DNA from: an uncultured Desulfobacterales bacterium
Lineage (GTDB): Bacteria; Desulfobacterota; Desulfobacteria; Desulfobacterales; G020354645
DNA: 19,998 nt
Assembly (NCBI GenBank): GCA_947259865.1
Contig: CAMYNZ010000011.1
Location: 1-19,998, forward strand
Direction of reading: 5' to 3'
Position 1 is the first letter of the stretch. The number at the start of each line of letters is the position of its first letter. The notes under the pieces are model-generated. The model was not told the origin of the DNA and did not search any database. It saw only the letters and a program-made list of their open reading frames with translations. A program made the position numbers and the translations under genes. Below are positions 14,870 through 19,998 of the stretch, piece after piece.

Positions 14870-15819
14870 TGGGAATCTGGCACAAATATTCATCGGTTGC
14901 CTATTTGGCTGTTTTGATGGGGGTGATCGGCCATGCTTCAAGCGAATTTGTTTCCGTACTTACCGGGGTTGCCGGACCGGAGTTGTCTGTATGGCGATTT
15001 CTGTTGGGTGGTTTTGGACTCGTCATCCTGGCGCTAATATTTCCGTCCACTCGAAACCTGATAGAGCCTTTTAAAGAACATGGTCTGAAGCTAATTTGGT
15101 TATCCATCATGGGGGTGTCACTCGGTTATCTGTTATTTCACTGGTCCCTGGACTTTGCTACGGTTCCCCAGGTAGCAACCATGGTGACCACTGCCCCCAT
15201 TTTCGTCGGTTTGACAAACTTATGGCTAAACAAGCAACCATTTTCAGGGGCAAAAATAATTAGCGGGATCGCCGCCATGATAGGTGTGGCCCTGCTCATT
15301 ACAGATGGTTATCTGGCAAAACTGGCGGGTGCCGGCCAGAATTTAATCGGGGTGCTGATGGCCATGGGGTGTGCAGCGGTTATTGCTGCCTACATGGTCA
15401 CGGTCCGACCCATCATTGCCAGATACGGGGCCTTGCGCATCACGGCAATAACCATGTTCACCGGTGCCATCGGATTGTGGCTGGTCATTGGCCTTTTCTG
15501 GAAAATCTGGGTCAATCCGTTTACTCTTTTTGACCGCTCGCTGAACCAAACTACCTCGTTGTTAACCATTGCGCTGTGGAATACCACCATTGCCCAATTC
15601 CTCTGGATCGGCGGACTGGCCGCAGTGCCTGATATCACCCGGGGCAGTTATCTCTTCTTTCTCAAACCCGTGATCGCAGCATTTCTGGCGGTGATATTCT
15701 TGAGTCATGATCTTACTGCCGGGCAAATTCTGGCCATCGCCGTAATCTGTGCTTCGGTGGTGGTGGAAGCCACCTGGGCCAGATTACAACGCAGCAGCAC
15801 CGCCAAGGAGAGCACATGA
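14869..15819 (+). CDS. EamA/DMT-superfamily permease
   Basis: A 316-residue integral membrane protein with about ten hydrophobic helices arranged as two EamA halves (about 8-140 and 155-305). The second half ends with the typical TRGSYLFFLKPVIAAFLAVIF-type helix near 260-280. Members export or import small metabolites such as amino acids, nucleotide sugars or sugar acids across the inner membrane. GGAAAGGAG within the end of the hydrolase gene serves as its ribosome site. Its last codons overlap the dehydratase start (ATGA). The tight coupling suggests it moves the substrate or product of the flanking enzymes. Direction and ligand are not visible. Confidence 0.88.
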   Translation: MGIWHKYSSVAYLAVLMGVIGHASSEFVSVLTGVAGPELSVWRFLLGGFGLVILALIFPSTRNLIEPFKEHGLKLIWLSIMGVSLGYLLFHWSLDFATVPQVATMVTTAPIFVGLTNLWLNKQPFSGAKIISGIAAMIGVALLITDGYLAKLAGAGQNLIGVLMAMGCAAVIAAYMVTVRPIIARYGALRITAITMFTGAIGLWLVIGLFWKIWVNPFTLFDRSLNQTTSLLTIALWNTTIAQFLWIGGLAAVPDITRGSYLFFLKPVIAAFLAVIFLSHDLTAGQILAIAVICASVVVEATWARLQRSSTAKEST

Positions 15820-17345
15820 AGGCTGAGCACCCGTCCATAATCCGTCTGAATAAACACGATAATGTTGGTGTGACGCTGGTCGATCTCGGGTCGGGAGATC
15901 CGATCGGTGTTGAAAATTTAATTGCCAGGGTTCCTGTTCCGGCCGGACATAAGGTGGCAATTAAAAATATAAATATCCGGGAGCCGGTGCTCAAGTTTGG
16001 ACAAATAATCGGTTTTGCCGCCAACCCTATTGAACCCGGTGATCATGTGCACACCCATAACCTGGAAATACGGGACTTTACCCGTGATTATAATATCAGT
16101 GCGGATGCCCGCCCAACCGAGCTTCTGCCTGAAGCAGGGCAAGCCCATTTTGAGGGTATTGTGCGGGCTAACGGGCAAACCGCAACACGAAATTACATCG
16201 GCATCCTGGCGACGGTTAACTGTTCAGCCAGTGTCGCTCGCTTTATAGCGGATGCTTTCACCAAAGAGGTTTTGACTGCCTTTCCCCATGTGGATGGTGT
16301 CGTGGCGCTGGGCCATGGAACCGGCTGCGGCATGAATGCCAGCAGCGAGGGTTTTGATCTGCTGCAGCGCACCCTGGCCGGATTTGCACGGCATCCCAAC
16401 TTCGGCGGTATCCTTCTGGTGGGCCTCGGTTGTGAAGTCAATTTTGTCGATTGCCTGATGGAAAATATGAAACTGGATGAGGGATCGCTGTTAAAGGCCA
16501 TCAATATACAAACACTGGGGGGTACCAGACAAACGGTAGATAAATGTGTGGAGATCGTTCAAAATATGCTTCCGGCCGTAAACCGTGTGGAGCGGCGCAG
16601 GATAGCAGCCAGTCAGATCGTACTGGGTCTGGAGTGCGGCGGATCGGATGCTTACTCGGGTATATCTGCCAATCCGGCGCTGGGTGCAGCGGTGGACTTG
16701 CTGGTGCGGCAGGGTGGCACGGCGATTTTGAGTGAAACTCCTGAGATTTATGGTGCCGAGCACCTGTTGACCCGGCGGGCTTTTAGCCGTGAAGTTGGTG
16801 AAAGATTAATCGAACGCATAAAATGGTGGGAAAAATATACAGCCAGCCTGGGCGGTGAAATAAATAACAACCCCACCCCCGGCAACAAAGCCGGCGGATT
16901 GACCACCATCCTCGAAAAGTCTCTGGGTGCAGCCGCCAAAGGCGGTACCACAAGTCTGATGGAGGTCTACCAATATGCCGAACCGGTATCCTCCAAAGGC
17001 CTTGTGTTCATGGATACACCCGGTTATGACGCTACCTCCATCACCGGTATGGTGGCAGGGGGCGCCAATATTATTTGCTTTACAACCGGCCGCGGCACAG
17101 TTTGCGGCTTTAAACCGGTGCCCACGATTAAGCTGGCCTCCAACACGACAATGTACCGCCATATGCAGGATGATATGGACATTAACTGTGGCCGGGTCAT
17201 TGATGGGAGGACCGGCATTGAAGAAATGGGGCAGGAAATTTTTCAATATATTTTGGAAGTGGCCTCCGGCAAGCTGGCCAAAAGTGAGCTATTAGGATTC
17301 GGCGATAATGAATTCGTGCCCTGGCACATCGGCGCGGTAATGTAG
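15816..17345 (+). CDS. UxaA/GarD-family sugar-acid dehydratase (altronate/galactarate type)
   Basis: A 509-residue fused enzyme. The N-terminal SAF domain (about 1-95) has the metal-binding-like HVHTHN (His77, His79, His81). The C-terminal UxaA domain (about 115-509) has TVNCSAS with Cys136, GHGTGCGM (166-173, His167 and Cys171), LECGGSD (272-278) and DTPGYDATSITG near the C-terminus. The family dehydrates altronate, galactarate or related acids to 2-keto-3-deoxy products, typically with a metal ion; the split SuyA/SuyB relatives act on sulfolactate. Length agrees with full-length UxaA/GarD. AAGGAG at 15805-15810 and the 4-bp overlap show coupling with the permease. The substrate is not assignable from sequence alone. 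Confidence 0.88.
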   Translation: MKAEHPSIIRLNKHDNVGVTLVDLGSGDPIGVENLIARVPVPAGHKVAIKNINIREPVLKFGQIIGFAANPIEPGDHVHTHNLEIRDFTRDYNISADARPTELLPEAGQAHFEGIVRANGQTATRNYIGILATVNCSASVARFIADAFTKEVLTAFPHVDGVVALGHGTGCGMNASSEGFDLLQRTLAGFARHPNFGGILLVGLGCEVNFVDCLMENMKLDEGSLLKAINIQTLGGTRQTVDKCVEIVQNMLPAVNRVERRRIAASQIVLGLECGGSDAYSGISANPALGAAVDLLVRQGGTAILSETPEIYGAEHLLTRRAFSREVGERLIERIKWWEKYTASLGGEINNNPTPGNKAGGLTTILEKSLGAAAKGGTTSLMEVYQYAEPVSSKGLVFMDTPGYDATSITGMVAGGANIICFTTGRGTVCGFKPVPTIKLASNTTMYRHMQDDMDINCGRVIDGRTGIEEMGQEIFQYILEVASGKLAKSELLGFGDNEFVPWHIGAVM

Positions 17346-17399
17346 TCGATTTTAATTTTGTTCACCGCAGAGGCGCAGAGAGCGCAGAGATGAATTATT

Positions 17400-17434
17400 T
17401 TTTCATTTGCCGCTGAGAGGGCGGCAAATGAAAA
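17400..17434. repeat. Hairpin with TGAGAGG loop
   Basis: A perfect 14-bp stem, TTTTCATTTGCCGC with GCGGCAAATGAAAA, closes the 7-base loop TGAGAGG (17414-17420). The loop is the reverse complement of the loop of the hairpin at 17518-17552. Confidence 0.8.
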
Positions 17435-17496
17435 CCATCAGCCGCTTCGCGGCGAGGTGATGTTAAGTATACTGTGTAATTTATACAAGACTGGCA

Positions 17497-17522
17497 AAAA
17501 ACCCGCAGGGTTGCGGGTTTTT
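17497..17522. terminator. Bidirectional intrinsic terminator
   Basis: AAAAACCCGC (17497-17506) pairs perfectly with GCGGGTTTTT (17513-17522) around the loop AGGGTT. It is a GC core with A and T tracts on either side, so it can end transcripts from both directions. It lies between the + strand dehydratase gene and the minus-strand DUF35 gene, exactly where both need termination. Confidence 0.85.
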
Positions 17523-17552
17523 GCTTTCTGCCCTCTCAGCAGAAAGCAAAAA
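17518..17552. repeat. Hairpin with CCTCTCA loop
   Basis: A perfect stem, TTTTTGCTTTCTGC with GCAGAAAGCAAAAA, closes the loop CCTCTCA (17532-17538). The first T residues are shared with the 3' arm of the terminator, so the two structures partly compete. The stem differs from its mirror hairpin at 17400-17434 at several paired positions, yet both remain fully paired. Confidence 0.8.
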
Positions 17553-17615
17553 AATCACCCTCTGCGACCTCTGCGCCTCGAGCGAAGCGGGCGGTAAAAA
17601 AAGGCAACATTGCCC

Positions 17616-18023
17616 TTACGCGGGTTCGAAGGCCAGATAGGTCTTGTGCTCCCCCCGATGCAGAAACTTGACTCTTAAAGGCATACCTACGTTGATGTCT
17701 TCGGGTTTTTTGGTGTCAACACCTTCAATACGGGCATCGACTCGGGCACCCTCCTCCAGCGCTACCACACCCGAGCAATAGGGATTGTGGCGATCATAAC
17801 CTTCGGCACGCATAAAAGAGGGGCCGATTGCGATGCAGGTAAAGGCACTGAGCTGGCCCTTACCTGACATCTGTTCCCAGACCATTTCTGTGCTGTGACA
17901 GTTAATACAGATCGGACGTGGCGGAACCGAAAGGGCGTTGCATTGCTTGCAGCGGCAGCCCATCAATTTGTCTTCATTCAGATATTTGTCAAAGGATATG
18001 TCACTAAAAGGCCTATCATCCAT
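17616..18023 (-). CDS. DUF35 zinc-ribbon/OB-fold partner of thiolase
   Basis: A 135-residue protein with an N-terminal rubredoxin-like zinc ribbon (Cys25, Cys28, Cys39, Cys42) and a C-terminal OB-fold (about 55-130: GQLSAFTCIAIGP...VVALEEGARVDARIEG). Such proteins form complexes with SCP2-type thiolases. Characterised examples are the archaeal acetoacetyl-CoA thiolase/HMG-CoA synthase complex and BbsA with BbsB. It follows the thiolase gene on the same strand with a 178-bp repeat-containing gap. The start is supported by AAGGAGA on the minus strand, about eight bases upstream. It is probably an essential subunit or CoA-positioning partner of the neighbouring thiolase. Confidence 0.88.
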   Translation of the reverse strand: MDDRPFSDISFDKYLNEDKLMGCRCKQCNALSVPPRPICINCHSTEMVWEQMSGKGQLSAFTCIAIGPSFMRAEGYDRHNPYCSGVVALEEGARVDARIEGVDTKKPEDINVGMPLRVKFLHRGEHKTYLAFEPA

Positions 18024-18074
18024 CAGGCTATCTCCTTTCGGAAAGGTTCAAAGGTTCAGCGTGAAAGGTTCGCG

Positions 18075-18124
18075 GTTCAGGGTTCACCGTTCAGGGTTCA
18101 CCGTTCAGGGTTTACCGTTTAGGA
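18075..18124. repeat. 14-bp tandem repeat GTTCAGGGTTCACC, about 3.5 units
   Basis: Units at 18075-18088, 18089-18102 and 18103-18116 (one C-to-T change) are followed by a partial unit to 18124. GGTTCA-type half-units precede it from about 18045. The array lies between the thiolase gene and its DUF35 partner, and related GAACCCTGAACC words appear again just after the thiolase stop (about 18184-18199, inverted). Confidence 0.85.
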
Positions 18125-18201
18125 TTACCTTAACTTTGAACCGTGCTTGTGGGGCGCAGCGCTTAGCGCGAAGACCCAAACCTTTGAACCCTGAACCCCT
18201 A

Positions 18202-19467
18202 TTATCTTCTTTCCAGTATCGTAAACGTGCAGGTGCCGCCTGTACCGCCAAGATTGTGCGCCCCGCCAATACTCAGGTCTTTAATCGGTACTTGTCGCTT
18301 TCCGGCCTTTCCCCTGAGCTGGGTCCAAACTTCGTAAAGCTGGGATATACCGGTTGCCCCTACCGGATGACCCTTGCATTTGAGACCGCCGGAGGTGTTG
18401 ATCGGTTTGGCGCCATCCAGACGGGTAAGCCCATCGGCTATGGCTTTATAGCCTTCCCCGGGTTTAAAAAAGCCAAGATCTTCAACATGCAGCAGTTCGG
18501 CAATGGAGAAGCAATCGTGGACTTCGGCAAATTGAACATTTTCCGGTTTTAGACCGGACATATCATAGGCTTCTTGAGCCGCATAGCGGGTGGCTTCAAA
18601 ATAGGTCAGATCATCACAGGCATGCAGCCCCCTGCCGCTTCCCTGGCCCATTCCGGCAACGTAAATGGGGTCATCGCTGAAATTTTTCGCGATTTCCTCT
18701 CCTACCAAGAGCATGCAGCTGGCACCGTCACTGATGGGACAGCAGTCATACAGATGCATGGGCCAGGCCACAGACGGGTTGGCCCGGGGGTCCCACAAAA
18801 ATTCTTTTTCATCCGCCCACCGGGGTGGGTCGATCCCCTTTTTTTTAGCGCTCTCGACTTTTTTATTCATCATGTCTTTAATCGTGAGTGGAAACTGAGC
18901 CTTCGGATTCAAAGGGGCGTTGTTATGGCTTTTGATGGTGATATTCATCAGGTGTTCCCGGTTGGCGCCATATTTCGCGAAATAGGCCGTGGCAACGGCG
19001 CCAAATACTCCCGGAAAAGTAAACCCTGCCGCGCCTTCATAGGGAACTGTCGCCAGGGCCAATCCTTCGGCAACTTCTTCAGTGGTTCGTTTGGACATTT
19101 CCTCCAGGCCTCCCACCAGCACCATATCATAAAAACCCGAAGCAATTGCGAACACACCTTCTCTCAGGGCAAGTGCACTGGATGCGCAGGCGCCTTCCGT
19201 TCGTGTTGCCGGTTTGGGTGTTATACCGATCAAATCGGTTATAATGGGTCCCCAATGGGATTGGTGCATAAAAAAATCATTGGAGAAATTGCCCAGATAA
19301 AGCGCGTCAATATCCCCTGGATCAACTCCCTTATCGACCGAAGCCAGCATCTCGTTGAAAGCTTCGGCAAATAAATCCTTGGAATCTTTATCTGCAAACA
19401 TGCCGAATTTTGACATGCCGGCGCCCACGATCGCGACGCCCCTGCCGAGTTTTCTGCGTTTTTTCAC
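18202..19467 (-). CDS. Thiolase (SCP2-thiolase-like acyl-CoA acetyltransferase)
   Basis: A 421-residue thiolase-fold enzyme. The nucleophilic Cys94 lies in TEGACASSALALREG, as in lipid-transfer-type thiolases. HDCF (His318) and GHPVGATG (His367) are the other conserved catalytic elements. The usual C-terminal CxGGG cysteine is replaced by GGAHNLGGTGG, as is normal for the DUF35-dependent branch. It should cleave or form a 3-oxoacyl-CoA. The start is GTG at 19467 with GGAGG five bases upstream, and that site overlaps the last codons of the hydrolase gene, indicating coupling. The preferred acyl-CoA is unknown. Confidence 0.9.
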   Translation of the reverse strand: MKKRRKLGRGVAIVGAGMSKFGMFADKDSKDLFAEAFNEMLASVDKGVDPGDIDALYLGNFSNDFFMHQSHWGPIITDLIGITPKPATRTEGACASSALALREGVFAIASGFYDMVLVGGLEEMSKRTTEEVAEGLALATVPYEGAAGFTFPGVFGAVATAYFAKYGANREHLMNITIKSHNNAPLNPKAQFPLTIKDMMNKKVESAKKKGIDPPRWADEKEFLWDPRANPSVAWPMHLYDCCPISDGASCMLLVGEEIAKNFSDDPIYVAGMGQGSGRGLHACDDLTYFEATRYAAQEAYDMSGLKPENVQFAEVHDCFSIAELLHVEDLGFFKPGEGYKAIADGLTRLDGAKPINTSGGLKCKGHPVGATGISQLYEVWTQLRGKAGKRQVPIKDLSIGGAHNLGGTGGTCTFTILERR

Positions 19468-19470
19468 TTT

Positions 19471-19998
19471 TTACCTCCTATTTAGAAATTCTACTATTTC
19501 CCGATCCCGTCTTTTATTGGGTTGAAATAAAATTGAAAAATGATTGGTTTCTTCTATGTCGACTCGCCGGGCATCTGGAATATCTGAGATCATTTTTTCC
19601 ACTGCTGCTTCCGGTAATACAAGGTCATCCTGACTCAGGATCCCATCTGTGGCGCGTAAAATTAGAACCGGGCACTTGATTTTTGAGTAATACCGGGATG
19701 GCTGCTCATCCCTGATATTCTGGATTTCTTCCAGGATGTGATTCGGATTAATTTTTGAACGCACACCGTCTTTAACTTCCTCTGATTCATATTGAAAATA
19801 ATCCTCGATGGCCTGTGACCAGGGCTGAAGAAAAGGTGCTTGTTTCATATTCTCTGTGTAAACCGCAAAGGAAGGAAAAACCTGTCCCAGCCGGTCCAAA
19901 GACGGTTTGATGGCCAGGCCCACCTTGTCCTGCTGGGTGATGATGTTGACCACACCGGCGATAGCGTCAGAGCCATAGGCCGCGGATGAGCCACCGGT
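19471..19998 (-). CDS. Alpha/beta hydrolase, partial (runs off the window)
   Basis: The C-terminal roughly 150 residues resemble an alpha/beta hydrolase: a cap-like helical region (SLDRLGQVFPSF...QPWSQAIEDYF), the strand PVLILRATDG and the catalytic-histidine loop EETNHFSILF. The frame stays open to the window edge, so no start is visible; a GTG at 19953 is internal. The most N-terminal visible residues read SSAAYGSDAIAGVVNIIT. That is a TonB-receptor plug signature, not the expected nucleophile elbow followed by a VDGGG-type strand. The gene is first in a minus-strand set with the thiolase and DUF35 genes, and its final codons contain the thiolase ribosome site. Confidence 0.7.
   Translation of the reverse strand, partial: TGGSSAAYGSDAIAGVVNIITQQDKVGLAIKPSLDRLGQVFPSFAVYTENMKQAPFLQPWSQAIEDYFQYESEEVKDGVRSKINPNHILEEIQNIRDEQPSRYYSKIKCPVLILRATDGILSQDDLVLPEAAVEKMISDIPDARRVDIEETNHFSILFQPNKRRDREIVEFLNRR

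Larger units (their letters stand above)
17361..17596. repeat. 236-bp nested palindrome at the convergent gene junction
   Basis: The outer left arm, ACCGCAGAGGCGCAGAG (from 17364), faces CTCTGCGCCTCGAGCG...GCGGT (to 17595). Inside lie a hairpin at 17400-17434, a small hairpin at 17436-17462, the central terminator stem and a hairpin at 17518-17552. The outer words are of the widespread ACCGCAGAGGCGCAGAG class. The spacer separates two convergent transcription units and holds no gene. Confidence 0.8.

Noticed and set aside
15816..17345. Sulfolactate lyase SuyAB
   Set aside because: SuyA and SuyB are separate small and large subunits. This gene is a single fused chain like UxaA/GarD, and no sulfonate genes are nearby.
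18075..18124. CRISPR array
   Set aside because: The 14-bp units are directly adjacent with no spacers, and there are no cas genes.
18574..19374. 266-residue + strand frame opposite the thiolase
   Set aside because: It is the antisense shadow of a clear thiolase. No domain is recognisable in it.
17616..19467. Benzoylsuccinyl-CoA thiolase BbsAB of toluene degradation
   Set aside because: Only the general DUF35-thiolase pairing matches. No other bbs genes are seen in the window, so a substrate-specific name is not justified.

Overview
The window looks like a piece of an anaerobic, respiring bacterium, most likely a sulfate-reducing Desulfobacterota (Desulfobacterales-like) genome or metagenome contig. 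This is inferred from gene content: two CCG-domain iron-sulfur oxidoreductases, two FAD D-2-hydroxyacid dehydrogenases, a LarA-type nickel racemase and a DUF35/thiolase pair. It is also inferred from spacers full of palindromic and short tandem repeats. No rRNA, tRNA, CRISPR array, phage or transposase gene is visible.

Layout, left to right. Positions 1-8700 form a 2-hydroxyacid oxidation block on the + strand: a GlcF-like Fe-S protein (383-1528), a small cyclophilin-like protein (1733-2110), a LarA-family racemase (2279-3706), a GlcD-like flavoprotein (3897-5279), a second GlcF-like Fe-S protein (5721-6827) and a second, D-lactate-dehydrogenase-type flavoprotein (7321-8700). Positions 9156-13868 carry an iron-type alcohol dehydrogenase resembling hydroxyacid-oxoacid transhydrogenase, an AMP-forming acyl-CoA synthetase, a universal stress protein and a beta-hydroxyacid dehydrogenase. 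Positions 14054-17345 are a translationally coupled trio: alpha/beta hydrolase, EamA/DMT permease and a full-length UxaA/GarD-type sugar-acid dehydratase. A terminator-bearing palindromic spacer separates these from a convergent minus-strand set: a partial alpha/beta hydrolase (cut by the window edge), a thiolase and its DUF35 zinc-ribbon partner.

A working model (inference): the racemase interconverts hydroxyacid enantiomers, the two flavoproteins oxidise the D form, and the CCG Fe-S proteins carry electrons towards the quinone pool or a heterodisulfide-reductase-like acceptor. The transhydrogenase-like enzyme and the beta-hydroxyacid dehydrogenase could link 4-hydroxybutyrate/succinic semialdehyde chemistry to D-2-hydroxyglutarate, which a neighbouring flavoprotein could re-oxidise. 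The hydrolase-permease-dehydratase trio suggests uptake and dehydration of a sugar acid or its lactone.

The most unusual DNA structure is between the genes. Nearly every long spacer holds a nested inverted repeat: two copies of a large nested palindrome upstream of the two Fe-S genes, three copies of a REP-like palindrome just after stop codons, a 16-nt perfect inverted repeat bounding 119 bp, and a 236-bp palindrome at the convergent junction whose two hairpins have complementary loops. The right edge shows an in-frame change from hydrolase sequence to a TonB-receptor plug-like signature, which may mark a chimeric join.
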